Below the pieces are notes generated by a model. That model had not been told where the DNA came from and ran no database searches. It was given only the letters and a program-made list of their open reading frames with translations. The position numbers were made by a program, and so were the translations under genes. Positions 18,346-29,658 of a stretch of DNA of 64,000 nucleotides are shown piece by piece (the first letter of the stretch is position 1; every line of letters starts with the position of its first letter). The DNA comes from Sphingomonas sp. (GTDB taxonomy: Bacteria > Pseudomonadota > Alphaproteobacteria > Sphingomonadales > Sphingomonadaceae), in NCBI RefSeq assembly GCF_019635455.1, contig NZ_JAHBZJ010000011.1, positions 62,001 to 126,000 of the forward strand. The letters are read 5' to 3'.

Positions 18346-19704
18346 ATGCGTCCCACCGTTGCCATCATCGGCCGACCCAATGTCGGCAAGTCGACCCTGT
18401 TCAACCGCATGGTCGGCAAGCGTCTGGCGCTGGTCGATGACCAGCCCGGCGTGACGCGCGACCGGCGCGAGGGCGATGGCGAACTTCTCGGCATTGAGTT
18501 TCGCATCATCGACACCGCCGGGTTCGAGGATGAGGATCCGGCGAGCCTGCCGGGCCGGATGCGTGCGCAGACAGAAGCGGCGGTGCGCGAGGCGGATGTG
18601 GCGTTGTTCATGATCGACGCGCGCGCGGGCGTGACGCCGCTGGACGAAGAGGTCGCGCGCTGGCTGCGCAGTTCGGGAACGCCGATCGTGCTGCTCGCCA
18701 ACAAGGCAGAGGGGCGCGCCGCCGAACCGGGTATCCATGAGGCGATGGCACTGGGACTGGGTGATCCGGTTCCGTTCTCCGCCGAGCATGGTGAGGGGAT
18801 CGCCGACCTGTTCGAAGCGCTGCTACCCTATATCGACCGGACCGATGAGGGCGAGGGCGAGGATCCCGATGCGCCCGACGCGCCGCTCAAGCTGGCGGTC
18901 GTCGGCCGCCCCAATGCCGGAAAATCGACGCTCATCAACAAGCTGCTCGGTCAGGATCGGCTGATTACCGGGCCGGAGGCGGGGATTACCCGCGATTCGA
19001 TCGCGGTCGAATGGCTGTGGGCGGATGCGGACGGCAACCAGCGTCCCGTGCGCCTGATCGACACCGCCGGCATGCGCAAGCGCGCCAAGGTTCAGGAGAA
19101 GCTGGAAAAGCTGTCGGTCGCGGACGCCTTGCGTGCCGTCGATTTCGCCGAGGTGGTGGTCCTGTTGCTCGACGCGACCAAGGGCCTGGAGGTTCAGGAC
19201 CTCAAAATCGCCGACAAGGTGTTGCAGGAGGGCCGCGCGCTCGTCATCGCGCTCAACAAATGGGACGTGGCGGAAAACCAGTCGAGCCTGTTCAACGGCG
19301 TGAAGGGCGCGCTGGACGAGGGGCTGGCCCAGGTCAAGGGCGTGCCGCTGCTCACCGTTTCGGCGGCGACGGGGAAGGGGCTCGATACGCTGATCCGTGT
19401 CGCCTTCGAAACGCGGGACGCCTGGTCGCGGCGCGTATCGACGGGACAGCTCAACCGCTGGTTCGAACGCGCGCTGGAGGCCAATCCGCCGCCAGCGCCG
19501 GGGGGCAAGCGGATCAAGCCGCGCTATGTCACCCAGGCAAAGACGCGCCCGCCCAGTTTCATCCTGTTCGGCACCCGGGTCGATCTGCTCCCGGCAAGCT
19601 ACCAGCGGTATCTGATCAACGGGCTGCGGCGCGAATTCGATTTTGGCGCGGTTCCGGTGCGATTGACGATGCGCCCGTCCCGCAACCCGTTCGATCGCGA
19701 TTGA
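18346..19704 (+). CDS. der: Ribosome biogenesis GTPase Der (EngA)
   Basis: The 452-residue protein has two GTPase domains in tandem. The first P-loop is [12 protein letters not shown] near residue 8 and the second [12 protein letters not shown] near residue 186. Both carry DTAG switch motifs and NKxD-type specificity motifs, and a C-terminal KH-like domain follows ([18 protein letters not shown]). Der is needed for maturation of the 50S subunit. It follows bamB with a 26-base gap. Confidence 0.97.
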   Translation: MRPTVAIIGRPNVGKSTLFNRMVGKRLALVDDQPGVTRDRREGDGELLGIEFRIIDTAGFEDEDPASLPGRMRAQTEAAVREADVALFMIDARAGVTPLDEEVARWLRSSGTPIVLLANKAEGRAAEPGIHEAMALGLGDPVPFSAEHGEGIADLFEALLPYIDRTDEGEGEDPDAPDAPLKLAVVGRPNAGKSTLINKLLGQDRLITGPEAGITRDSIAVEWLWADADGNQRPVRLIDTAGMRKRAKVQEKLEKLSVADALRAVDFAEVVVLLLDATKGLEVQDLKIADKVLQEGRALVIALNKWDVAENQSSLFNGVKGALDEGLAQVKGVPLLTVSAATGKGLDTLIRVAFETRDAWSRRVSTGQLNRWFERALEANPPPAPGGKRIKPRYVTQAKTRPPSFILFGTRVDLLPASYQRYLINGLRREFDFGAVPVRLTMRPSRNPFDRD

Positions 19705-19831
19705 CCAGGGGCTTTCGATCGATCCGGTAACCGGTTTCAATTCGGACCGGTTCGAAGCTGCGCGTCAACCAGACGTTTACGCCCTGCCCGATATGAAAGA
19801 GTGGAGCGAAATCGTACGGGACGCCTGACAA

Positions 19832-20248
19832 GTGACTGCAATCAACCGGGATCAACTGGTCGACTGGACGGCGTTCGCACAGGCGCGGTCGCAACTCGGC
19901 GCGAATTTTGTGCGCATTCTCGGCTATTTCCACGAGGATGGCGTGAAGTCCGTCGCGCAGATCGAAGAGGCAATGCGCGCCAACAATGCCGCCGCGCTGG
20001 TGCTGCCCGCCCATACGCTGAAGGGCGAATCGCACCAGTTCGGTGCCGAGCCGCTCGCCGATTGCGCCGCCGCGATCGAGATGATCGGACGTTCCTGCGT
20101 GGAAAATCGCGATAGCCCGAGTGAGGCGCTCAAGCATGTCGTGCAGCTTCGCCCCCTGTTCGAGGCAACACTGTCGATTCTCGAGCGCGAGGCGAATCCT
20201 CTGGTCGAGCGCCGATCGTCGGGCGGCTTTGGACGCCGCGCCGTCTGA
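19832..20248 (+). CDS. Histidine phosphotransfer (Hpt) domain protein
   Basis: The 138-residue protein is a four-helix Hpt module with an intact motif AHTLKGES (phospho-acceptor His61). Such proteins shuttle phosphate between a hybrid kinase receiver and a response regulator; in alphaproteobacteria ChpT is a different fold. It has a GTG start without a strong ribosome site and a flexible C-terminal tail. No kinase or regulator gene is next to it. It ends 16 bases from the convergent bfr gene. Confidence 0.8.
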   Translation: MTAINRDQLVDWTAFAQARSQLGANFVRILGYFHEDGVKSVAQIEEAMRANNAAALVLPAHTLKGESHQFGAEPLADCAAAIEMIGRSCVENRDSPSEALKHVVQLRPLFEATLSILEREANPLVERRSSGGFGRRAV

Positions 20249-20264
20249 CCGGCGGGCGCGGGGC

Positions 20265-20747
20265 CTACTCGCCCTCTTCCGGCCTTGAGTTCAGCTGGAT
20301 GTAATTCTGGATTCCCATGCGTTCGATCATCTCGAACTGGGTTTCCAGCGTATCGACATGTTCCTCCTCGCTGTCGAGGATTCGGCGGAACAGGTCGCGG
20401 CTGACATAGTCGCGCACCTTCTCGCAATGCTCGATCGCATCCTTGAGGACCGCGACCGCCTCATATTCGAGATCGAGATCGGCCTTGAGCACTTCTTCGA
20501 CCGTCTCGCCGATGCGCAGGCGACCAAGCAGCTGGAAGTTGGGGAGGCCGTCGAGGAACAGGATCCGCTCCGACAGCCAATCCGCATGCTTCATCTCGTC
20601 GATCGATTCATGACGCTCGAATTCGGCGAGCTTCTTCACGCCCCAATGGTCGAGCATGCGATAGTGGAGCCAATATTGGTTGATCGCGGTCAGCTCACCC
20701 TTGAGCACCTCGTTCAGATAATCGATGACCTTGGGGTCGCCCTTCAT
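20265..20747 (-). CDS. bfr: Bacterioferritin
   Basis: This 160-residue iron-storage protein has every expected ligand: ferroxidase residues Glu18, Glu51, His54, Glu94, Glu127 and His130, and haem ligand Met52. The open frame runs further upstream, but the ATG at 20747 gives the standard MKGDPKVIDYLNEVL start. It is the second gene after bfd, with 101 bases between, and is probably under the Fur-like site at 21056-21070. Confidence 0.97.
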   Translation of the reverse strand: MKGDPKVIDYLNEVLKGELTAINQYWLHYRMLDHWGVKKLAEFERHESIDEMKHADWLSERILFLDGLPNFQLLGRLRIGETVEEVLKADLDLEYEAVAVLKDAIEHCEKVRDYVSRDLFRRILDSEEEHVDTLETQFEMIERMGIQNYIQLNSRPEEGE

Positions 20748-20848
20748 GCCGCCGTCCTCATTCTGTGGTTCAGGGCATCCTAGCCGCAGAAGGTCCGTTG
20801 CGACAGGGGCAAGCCGGTGAGATACGCCATCCTGATCGATGTGCCGCG

Positions 20849-21019
20849 TCAGGCTGCGGTGCGTTCCGCCTCGATGATGGCGCGTGCGAACGGGACGCAT
20901 TGACCGCATTTCGCCTGATGCCCCAGCGCGCGATACGCCTGACAGGCGCTCATCGCCCCGTCACGCGCCGCTCCCCGAACATCCTTTTCGCGAATCGCAT
21001 TGCAGACGCAGACGACCAT
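20849..21019 (-). CDS. bfd: Bacterioferritin-associated ferredoxin
   Basis: The 56-residue protein carries a 2Fe-2S cluster on Cys4, Cys6, Cys38 and Cys41, the exact spacing of E. coli Bfd. It donates electrons to bacterioferritin to release stored iron. The ATG at 21019 gives the standard MVVCVCNAIRE start; the open frame runs upstream into the promoter. The bfd-bfr order fits co-regulation by iron. Confidence 0.95.
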   Translation of the reverse strand: MVVCVCNAIREKDVRGAARDGAMSACQAYRALGHQAKCGQCVPFARAIIEAERTAA

Positions 21020-21055
21020 CGGCACCCTCTCGTTCCACAGCATAGTTAGGGTGAA

Positions 21056-21070
21056 TGAGAGTGATTCGCA
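21056..21070 (-). promoter_or_regulatory. Candidate Fur box upstream of bfd
   Basis: TGAGAGT-G-ATTCGCA is a 7-1-7 imperfect palindrome (5 of 7 positions pair) of the kind bound by Fur. It lies 37-51 bases before the bfd start, in the 55-base gap after the DUF418 gene. A possible -35 TTGCGA (21066-21071) overlaps it, with TAACTA 17 bases on. Confidence 0.5.
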
Positions 21071-21074
21071 ACAG

Positions 21075-22334
21075 TTATTGCGAGGCATTCGCGATTTTGC
21101 GTGCCGGGATCGATCGCCGCAATTGCTGGGCCGCGCCGCGCGAAAGACTGCGCCACGCCCATTCGAGCGGCCCGTACGCGAAGCGGTCGAGCCACGGCTT
21201 CGACCACAGCAGCATCGCGCACCAGATGGCGATCACGACCGGATAGAGTTGCGCCCGGGTCAGTGCGCCGTACCAGCCAAATCCATAGCCGTAGAACAGC
21301 ATCGTGCAGACCACGCTCGTCAGCAGATAGTTGCTGAACGCCATGCGCCCCGCTGCGGCGAGCCGACCTGTCAAACCGCCGCCCGGGCGCATCGCCAGCA
21401 GGATGAGGCTTGCCCAGCCCAGGATCATGACCGGCCGGATCGGGACGGCCAGTGTCCAGGCGGCGAGTGTTACGGAGAACAGGTCGAAGCCGCGCGACAC
21501 CATATATGCCGCCAGTAGCGTATAGACCGCGACGCCCAGGCCCAGCCCGATGATCGCCCAGCGGCGGTATCTGTCGGGCGTCCAGTTCCCCGCCAACATG
21601 CCGCTTTTCCACGCCGCCATGCCGAGCAGCATATAGGCCAGCGTTTCATAGCCATATTGGAGGACGCCGTGCAGTGGCGTGAGACTGCTCATGGCGAAGG
21701 CGTCGCGGGCGATGGCGATCCAGTCCGCACGGTGCGCGGCGATATCGGCGGCGAGCCATGGCTGCGGCGGTTGTCCGAACCCTGTATCGAGTTCGCGCAA
21801 CAGAGCGACTGCCTCGGGCCTGGTCGGGGCCGCTTGCGCCTGCGCCACCCCGAGCGGGATCAGGGCGGACGCCAGAAGTTGCACCAGCAACAACATGGCG
21901 GCGAGCGTGATGAGGCTGCGCACGTCCATCCGGCGGCAGAAAAAGGCGATCATGCCGACAAGCGCGTAGTGCGACAGGATATCGCCCCACCAGATCAGCC
22001 ACAAATGCAGCAGCCCGAAGACGAGGAGCCAGGTCATCCGCGCGAAATGGACTTTGGCCGGACTATCCCCCCTTGCCGCGGCCCGCTCGGTCACGAGCAG
22101 GAGAGACGCGCCGAAGAGTAGTGAGAACAGGCCGCGCATCTTGCCGTCGAACAATATGAAATTGACGAGATAGACGGCGAGGTCGAGGCCCGTCGCGCCG
22201 CCATATGCCGTTGGGTTGAAATAGGCCGGAAGCGGCATCGAAAAGGCGACGATGTTGAGCAGCAGGATACCCATCACCGCAACGCCGCGGACGACATCGA
22301 GCGAGAGGAAGCGATCGGGTGCGGTGGAGGCCAT
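21075..22334 (-). CDS. DUF418 (YeiB-like) multi-pass membrane protein
   Basis: The 419-residue protein starts RFLSLDVVRGVAVMGILLLNIVAF, the signature of the YeiB/DUF418 family (related to acyltransferase-3 membrane proteins). About ten membrane helices follow, with a C-terminal AFSNYLLTSVVCTMLFYGYG block. The activity is unknown. I chose the ATG at 22334, because AGGTGGA just upstream is a good ribosome site; a GTG at 22346 directly abuts the previous stop. It is the last gene of a four-gene minus-strand operon. Confidence 0.85.
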   Translation of the reverse strand: MASTAPDRFLSLDVVRGVAVMGILLLNIVAFSMPLPAYFNPTAYGGATGLDLAVYLVNFILFDGKMRGLFSLLFGASLLLVTERAAARGDSPAKVHFARMTWLLVFGLLHLWLIWWGDILSHYALVGMIAFFCRRMDVRSLITLAAMLLLVQLLASALIPLGVAQAQAAPTRPEAVALLRELDTGFGQPPQPWLAADIAAHRADWIAIARDAFAMSSLTPLHGVLQYGYETLAYMLLGMAAWKSGMLAGNWTPDRYRRWAIIGLGLGVAVYTLLAAYMVSRGFDLFSVTLAAWTLAVPIRPVMILGWASLILLAMRPGGGLTGRLAAAGRMAFSNYLLTSVVCTMLFYGYGFGWYGALTRAQLYPVVIAIWCAMLLWSKPWLDRFAYGPLEWAWRSLSRGAAQQLRRSIPARKIANASQ

Positions 22335-22346
22335 CGTTTTTTCCAC

Positions 22347-22781
22347 CTAGCGGCGCGCGGCATAGGCGATCGGGATGCCGACAAGCACGATGTGACAGAA
22401 GAGCTGAGTCGCCGCGCCGACAAGGCTGGGCGTGGTGCCGAAGCGGAGCGGCACGACGACCCAGTTCATCGCGATCCAGGTGAGCGCGCCGTAGATCACG
22501 CCCCAGAGCAGCGGCTGAGACTTGAGCCGGGCCATGCGGTCGGCGGCGACGATGTAGAGCGCGGCCATGATCGCCATCAGCGCGAAATGCACCGCGAGGC
22601 CGAGCGCCGCACCGGCCGTACCCCAGTGCTTCGCGTCGGGAAACGGCCCGGAGGCGACGTAGCGAAGCATTGCGTCGATCTTTCGACCGTAGATCAGCGT
22701 CAGCACGATTGCGGCGAGGATGTCGAGCGTGCCGGCGATCGCGGTCGCGGTCAGGACACGGCGCGTGGTCGAGTTTGTCAT
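22347..22781 (-). CDS. Small membrane protein, unknown function
   Basis: The 144-residue protein has about four membrane helices (near residues 10-30, 55-78, 90-108 and 118-140) and a polar loop with SGPFPDAKHWG between the first two. I do not recognise a characterised family. Its stop overlaps the ribosome site of the DUF418 gene, indicating coupled expression. Confidence 0.65.
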   Translation of the reverse strand: MTNSTTRRVLTATAIAGTLDILAAIVLTLIYGRKIDAMLRYVASGPFPDAKHWGTAGAALGLAVHFALMAIMAALYIVAADRMARLKSQPLLWGVIYGALTWIAMNWVVVPLRFGTTPSLVGAATQLFCHIVLVGIPIAYAARR

Positions 22782-22812
22782 CGGAAGGCCCCCTTCCTGC
22801 TCCCCCGCTTTG

Positions 22813-23490
22813 CTACAGCCAGGACGCGATCTGATCGAGCGACTTCTTGCGGAGCGCGTGTTCGGGGATCGTCGCGTCGGAGGCGGCGTGGCCGGCGGCG
22901 ACGATCATCAGCGGCCTTTCGGTGCCGGGGCGTGCGCACACCGCGTTCAGGAACTTCATGGGATTGGGGGTGTGCGTCAGCGTTGCGATTCCCGCCCGAT
23001 GCAGCGCGGCGAGAAGCAAGCCGGTGGCGATGCCGACGCTTTCGGTCACATAATAATTCTGAAAGTCGTCGCCCGGCTCCAGCCCGCCGCGCCGCTGTCC
23101 AAAGATGACGATCAGCCATGGCACGGTTTCGAGATAGCTCTTGTCGGCATCGGTGCCGAGCGGGGCGAGCGCGCGCAGCCATTCGGCACCCGCCTTGCCG
23201 GAATAGAATTCGCGTTCCTCCTGTTCGGCGCCCTCCCGGATACGGCGCTTTGCCTCGACGCTTGAAACGACGGCGAAATGCCATGGCTGATGATTGGCGC
23301 CGCTGGGCGCGGTACCGGCCGCGCGAATCGCCCATTCGATGATCGCGCGCGGCACCGGCGCATCGGAAAAGGCGCGGCAGGAGCGGCGCGTGGCCATGCG
23401 CTCGTAGAAGTCGCGCGCTGCGTCGATGCGATCACCGTCGCTGGCGGCGGGATAGGGGCGCCAGGCGACGGTCGGGGCTTCGGTGGTCAC
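22813..23490 (-). CDS. Nitroreductase-family flavoprotein
   Basis: The 225-residue protein has the FMN-binding nitroreductase pattern: FYERMATRRSCRAFSDAPVP near residue 30, AAGTAPSGANHQPWHF near residue 60 and the late GIATLTHTPNP segment. It probably reduces a small nitro, quinone or flavin substrate with NAD(P)H. The GTG start at 23490 overlaps the stop of the DUF3052 gene by 4 bases (GTGA). A longer frame exists upstream but would run through that gene. Confidence 0.88.
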   Translation of the reverse strand: MTTEAPTVAWRPYPAASDGDRIDAARDFYERMATRRSCRAFSDAPVPRAIIEWAIRAAGTAPSGANHQPWHFAVVSSVEAKRRIREGAEQEEREFYSGKAGAEWLRALAPLGTDADKSYLETVPWLIVIFGQRRGGLEPGDDFQNYYVTESVGIATGLLLAALHRAGIATLTHTPNPMKFLNAVCARPGTERPLMIVAAGHAASDATIPEHALRKKSLDQIASWL

Positions 23491-23897
23491 GACGCGCGCG
23501 ATTCCTTGCAAACCATGAGCTTCAGGCCCGACCACAGATCATCGATCGCGCATGCCTTCACATCGGACAGGCCCAGGGGCAGCGCGACGTCCCGCACCGC
23601 GTCCGCCGTAACGTCGCTTTCGGCAGGTGCGGCGTTTGCGGGCCAGGAAACCCAGATAAAGCCGGTGGGTGCGATCAACTGGCGAAGTGCCTTCAACTCA
23701 CGCATCAGCTCTTCGCGGTGCTGGACGAACAGGTGCGCCGCGTCGATTCCAGTGCTTGGCGCGGCCAGCACCTCCAGCCCGGAGCTATCGATTCGCGCCG
23801 CGTCCCGGACGGTATCCGGCATGCCCAGGATAAAGACCCGCATGCCCGGTTTCAGGTCCAGTTCGCCGCACAGGGGCGGATTCGTGTCGCCGGTCAT
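23487..23897 (-). CDS. DUF3052-family protein
   Basis: The 136-residue protein follows the DUF3052 pattern: LDLKPGMRVFILGMPD, AAHLFVQHREEL, TGFIWVSWPA and VALPLGLSDVKACAIDDLWSG. Its fold is reminiscent of a methyltransferase without the SAM motif, and its function is unknown. It is the first gene of the minus-strand operon and is coupled to the nitroreductase. Confidence 0.85.
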   Translation of the reverse strand: MTGDTNPPLCGELDLKPGMRVFILGMPDTVRDAARIDSSGLEVLAAPSTGIDAAHLFVQHREELMRELKALRQLIAPTGFIWVSWPANAAPAESDVTADAVRDVALPLGLSDVKACAIDDLWSGLKLMVCKESRAS

Positions 23898-23966
23898 CAG
23901 TTTAATCCTTTTCGGATGCATTCTTCCGTCCCGATCATGGTCGCAAGTGTCGGCAAAACTTGCAAC

Positions 23967-23994
23967 TTGCGGGTATCCGGGGCTTGCATAAAAT
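23967..23994 (+). promoter_or_regulatory. Candidate housekeeping promoter for the small exported protein
   Basis: TTGCGG (23967-23972) and TAAAAT (23989-23994) are separated by 16 bases and lie about 48 bases before the ATG at 24042. They fit the sigma-70 type consensus reasonably well. Confidence 0.4.
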
Positions 23995-24041
23995 CCGGTT
24001 CTGGCGTTTGCTGTGCGCTGCACAACCACAGGGAGGTGTAA

Positions 24042-24263
24042 ATGAAGAAGGCAATCAAGATGCTTGCCGTTGCGCCGATGCTGTTCGCCAGCGCGGCAAT
24101 CGCGTCGCCGGCGTCCTCGCTGAGCCTCGCGAATGCGCCGGTTCGTGCGTCGTCCGATGCGGGCGACAGCAACGAAGCGAACGGCTCGATCGCGACGTTC
24201 GTGATCGTGTTCGGCGTCATCGCCGGCGTGGTCGCGGGTGTCGGCGCCTCGACGTCGCCGTAG
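24042..24263 (+). CDS. Small exported single-helix protein
   Basis: The 73-residue protein has a signal peptide (MKKAIKMLAVAPMLFASAAIA), a Ser/Ala-rich linker and one C-terminal hydrophobic helix (FVIVFGVIAGVVAGVGA). GGGAGGTG gives a strong ribosome site. It is a monocistronic unit with its own promoter and a strong terminator, so it is probably well expressed. Similar small proteins occur in sphingomonads (recollection), with unknown function. Confidence 0.65.
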   Translation: MKKAIKMLAVAPMLFASAAIASPASSLSLANAPVRASSDAGDSNEANGSIATFVIVFGVIAGVVAGVGASTSP

Positions 24264-24285
24264 TTCGGGCAATCGACGAAGACAA

Positions 24286-24317
24286 ACGGGCGGGACCGAA
24301 AGGTCTCGCCCGTTTTT
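24286..24317 (+). terminator. Intrinsic terminator
   Basis: A 12-base-pair stem (24286-24297 with 24302-24313, one G-U pair) closes a GAAA tetraloop and is followed by five T. It ends the small exported protein gene; purL reads towards it from the other side. Confidence 0.85.
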
Positions 24318-24345
24318 CGTTGTCACGGAACCGGCCCGACGCCGA

Positions 24346-26565
<2,220 letters not shown>

Positions 26566-26645
26566 GAGCGCGCGCATAGCCGGGGCGGGGCCGTTCGTCA
26601 CCCCGCGCAAGCACCGGTTCAGGGGGTTTGTGCGTTAATGGCGGC

Positions 26646-27410
26646 ATGAGTTCCGCGTTCATGACCCCGCGCGAGCGGATCGGCGGCAGTCTGGCCGCTC
26701 TGGCAGCGACGGCGGCGCTGTTCGCGGCGCTGCTGTTCGGGCTGGCGGTGCGCGACCGCATCGCCGCCGACCCCGAATCGATGGCGACGTTCGACGTGGT
26801 GCCGCCGCCGGTTCCGCCAAGAGAGCGGACGGTGCGGATGAAGCAACGCGATACCCGGCCATCGGGCGCGGCCGCCCCCCCGAACCTGACCTCCCGCGCG
26901 ACCGAGATCGAGGCGCCCAAGCCGGTCGTCCCCGTCCCCGTGCCACCGCCCCCGGTCACCGTCGCCGAGAAGGCGGCGGACGGCGTTCAGGCGACGAGCG
27001 GCGCGGCAAAGATTGCCGGCCCCGGCACCGGTGCGGGCGGCATCGGCGACGGCCGGGGCGGCGGGGGCGACGGAAATGGCGACGGGGCAGGGGATCGCGA
27101 TGAAATCCCGCCGGTGCAGATTCGCGGCCGCCTGTATGATTCGGACTATCCGGACATTCTCGCCGATCAGGGGCTGGGAGGGCGGGTGACGGTGCTGTTC
27201 GTCGTCGGCACCGACGGGCGCGTCGGCGAGTGCAACATCGTCCGCTCCAGCGGCTTTGCGGAGGTGGATGCGCTGACCTGCACCCTCATCCGGAAGCGCT
27301 ATCGCTACCGCCCGTCGCTCGATGCGCAGCGGCGGCCGATCCCGGCATTGATCCGCGAGAATCACGAGTGGGTGTTCGAACGCCTGCCGCCCGAGGAACG
27401 CCGGCGCTAG
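26646..27410 (+). CDS. TonB-like energy transducer
   Basis: The 254-residue protein has one N-terminal membrane helix (SLAALAATAALFAALLFGLAV), a Pro-rich periplasmic linker (VVPVPVPPPPVTV), then a Gly/Asp-rich stretch. A TonB C-terminal-type domain follows (GGRVTVLFVVGTDGRVGECNIVRSSGFAEVDALT). TonB proteins relay proton-motive energy to outer membrane receptors. No exbB/exbD is adjacent, so it probably uses partners encoded elsewhere. It shares its CTAG stop region with the convergent PLD gene. Confidence 0.8.
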   Translation: MSSAFMTPRERIGGSLAALAATAALFAALLFGLAVRDRIAADPESMATFDVVPPPVPPRERTVRMKQRDTRPSGAAAPPNLTSRATEIEAPKPVVPVPVPPPPVTVAEKAADGVQATSGAAKIAGPGTGAGGIGDGRGGGGDGNGDGAGDRDEIPPVQIRGRLYDSDYPDILADQGLGGRVTVLFVVGTDGRVGECNIVRSSGFAEVDALTCTLIRKRYRYRPSLDAQRRPIPALIRENHEWVFERLPPEERRR

Positions 27411-28903
27411 CGGCGAAAGTGGCGGAGGAGGCCGCCACGCGCGATCGCCTCGAACACCGGCTCGTCACCTGAATCGAGGATCTGGTTCTCGGCCAGCCAT
27501 TTCTCGACGGCGACAAGATCGGGGGTGCGATATGGCCGAAGCGTGCGGCCCGAGGTCCGCAGCGATTCGATTCCGGCGATCAGGGATCCGCGTTCGGCGA
27601 TGGCGGTGGCGACCCGTCGGGTATCCGTCCCCAGATGTTCGGCGATCAGGCTGTCGCGGATTTCCGCGATATGCCGCGCCGTGTCGTCGTCTCCGGCGGC
27701 AAGAGCGACATCGCACTCGGTATCCAGCCCCAGCGAGCGATTGTTGAGATTTGACGATCCCACCCGCAGCACGCGGTCGTCGATCACCAGAACCTTGGCA
27801 TGAACATAGATCGGATCGCCCGCAGCCGTCACCGGATGATAGATGCGCAGCCGATTGCGCGGATCGCGCTGCTTCAGCGCCTGAAACAGGCGTGCGCGCG
27901 CACTGTCCATCGCCTCCTGTTCCAGCCAGCCATCGGCCTGGGCGGGATTGATGATGACGAATTCCGGGCCGTCCGGTTCGGCCAGGCGCTTCGCGATCGC
28001 TTCGGCGATGCGGCGGGAGGCGAAATACTGGCTCTCCGCATAGACGAACTTGCGGGCCTGCGCGATCAGGTCGAGGTACAGCGCCTCGATCTCTTCGATC
28101 GGATCGCCGTCGGGCATTTGCGGCTGCGTCCGGGCGATCGCGACGCGCTGATCGCTGAAGCTGGCGGTCAGGCAGTCGGGCCAGCACTGGTGATCGATCC
28201 GGGGAGCCGCCACCGGCCCTCCGCCGGCACGGCGCCAGCGATCGCGGCACAGCTCGCCCAATGCGCGCGCCGCCGGTCCTTCGATCGCGGTCGTGGCGTC
28301 GTGCCACGGCATATAGGCACAGCCATCGGGATCCACGCGCCCTGTCTGATCGTCGCCATGCGCGCGTGTGTCCCAGCGCGACAGGGTCATGTCGATGCCA
28401 CCGCAAAAGGCCAGGCAATCGTCGATCACGACGATCTTCTGATGATGCGACGCGCCCGCCGGATGGGTGCTGTCGAGCTTGAGATGCACCTGCCGGTTCG
28501 CGGTGCGCCAGCGCAGCAGCGTACGCAGCGTCTTGCCCCGAAACGCCGATTTGAGCGCGCCGATATCCCAGCGCAGGATATGCACGTGCAGATCGGGATT
28601 GCGCCGCGTCAGCCAAGAGATGAAATCCCCCACCTCGCGCGGGGCGTCGGGATGGTCGGGCGGATCGTCATGCGTCAACAGGATGCGTGCGTCGAAATCC
28701 CATCCGATCAGCAGGATCTGGTGCCTGGCCCGCAGCATCGCCTGTCGCGCGGCACGAAAATAGGCGTCGGCATCCACGATGACCGAAAGGCGCGATGCGG
28801 TCTCGACCCGCCAGCAATTGCGTCCCGGCTCAAAGATCAGCGTATCGCGCGTGCGGTCCTGCATGGCGCGGGGATAGCGCTCCGCGCCGGCAAGGTCACC
28901 CAT
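27407..28903 (-). CDS. Phospholipase D-family protein (cardiolipin synthase-like)
   Basis: The 498-residue protein has two complete HKD motifs: HHQKIVVIDD near residue 155, and HAKVLVIDD near residue 365 followed by GSSNLNNRSLG. Unlike cardiolipin synthases it lacks N-terminal membrane helices, so it may be a soluble phospholipase or transphosphatidylase. ATG codons at 28903 and 28861 are both possible starts. It is convergent with the TonB-like gene and divergent from the PAS gene. Confidence 0.85.
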   Translation of the reverse strand: MGDLAGAERYPRAMQDRTRDTLIFEPGRNCWRVETASRLSVIVDADAYFRAARQAMLRARHQILLIGWDFDARILLTHDDPPDHPDAPREVGDFISWLTRRNPDLHVHILRWDIGALKSAFRGKTLRTLLRWRTANRQVHLKLDSTHPAGASHHQKIVVIDDCLAFCGGIDMTLSRWDTRAHGDDQTGRVDPDGCAYMPWHDATTAIEGPAARALGELCRDRWRRAGGGPVAAPRIDHQCWPDCLTASFSDQRVAIARTQPQMPDGDPIEEIEALYLDLIAQARKFVYAESQYFASRRIAEAIAKRLAEPDGPEFVIINPAQADGWLEQEAMDSARARLFQALKQRDPRNRLRIYHPVTAAGDPIYVHAKVLVIDDRVLRVGSSNLNNRSLGLDTECDVALAAGDDDTARHIAEIRDSLIAEHLGTDTRRVATAIAERGSLIAGIESLRTSGRTLRPYRTPDLVAVEKWLAENQILDSGDEPVFEAIARGGLLRHFRR

Positions 28904-28942
28904 GGTAACGATGCGTTGGTGCTTTCCGCATTAGAGCAAAGC

Positions 28943-29326
28943 ATGGCGCGTGCATTGAACGGACCGGAAGAGTTGATGCCGCTTCAGGCATCATGGCAAT
29001 GTGACCTCAGCGACGACCAGCTGCGATGGAGCGCGGGCGTCTATCACCTGTTCGGCCTCCCGATCGGCGCACCGGTGTCGAGAGATGAGATCGTCGCGAT
29101 GTACCTGCCCGAATCGCGCGCCGAGCTCGACCGGCTGCGCAGCGCCGCGATCGCGGGGTCGGGCAGCTTCACCTTCGAGGCGCAGATCCGGCGCACCGAC
29201 GGCGAACTTCGCTGGCTCCGCCTTACCGCCGATGTCGCGACCGAGAATGGCAGCCCGCGATGGCTGTACGGAACCAAGCTGGACGTGACCGACGAAATGG
29301 CCGCACGCCGGCCGACCGCAACCTAG
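28943..29326 (+). CDS. Single-PAS-domain protein
   Basis: The 127-residue protein is nearly only a PAS fold of the PAS_3 type: LRWSAGVYHLFGLPIG near residue 28, FEAQIRRTDGELRWLRLTADV near residue 75 and GTKLDVTDE at the end. There is no output domain, so it may be a sensory adaptor. An alternative ATG at 28976 has a better ribosome site (GGAAGAG). It ends on a CTAG shared with the convergent arsC-like gene. Confidence 0.7.
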   Translation: MARALNGPEELMPLQASWQCDLSDDQLRWSAGVYHLFGLPIGAPVSRDEIVAMYLPESRAELDRLRSAAIAGSGSFTFEAQIRRTDGELRWLRLTADVATENGSPRWLYGTKLDVTDEMAARRPTAT

Positions 29327-29658
29327 AGGATCTCGCGGATCGTTTCCGGCGGCCTGCCCAGCCGTACGCCCTTATCGGTTTCGACCAGCGGTCGCTCGAT
29401 CAGGATCGGGTCCGCCGCCATCGCATCCAGAATGGCGTCGTCATCGGCGTCCTTGAGCGCCTTCGCGCCGTCCTCTCCCTTGCGCAGGCCGTCGCGTGGG
29501 GACATTCCCGCCTTCGCATAAAGCCGCGCGAGTTCGGCCCGCCCGGGCGGGGACTTGAGATATTCGATCACCGTCACGTCCGCTCCGGCGTCGTTCAACA
29601 GCGCCAGCGCCTCGCGCGATTTCGAACAGCGCGGATTGTGGTAGATCGTCGCCTTCAT
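29323..29658 (-). CDS. arsC: Arsenate reductase, glutaredoxin-dependent type (ArsC family)
   Basis: The 111-residue protein has the motif IYHNPRCSKSREAL with the catalytic Cys near residue 10, plus the ILIERPLVE segment with conserved Arg, as in E. coli-type ArsC. It would reduce arsenate with glutathione and glutaredoxin. No arsR, arsB or acr3 gene is nearby, so a housekeeping thiol role is possible. Its start overlaps the upstream membrane protein stop by 4 bases (ATGA). Confidence 0.85.
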   Translation of the reverse strand: MKATIYHNPRCSKSREALALLNDAGADVTVIEYLKSPPGRAELARLYAKAGMSPRDGLRKGEDGAKALKDADDDAILDAMAADPILIERPLVETDKGVRLGRPPETIREIL

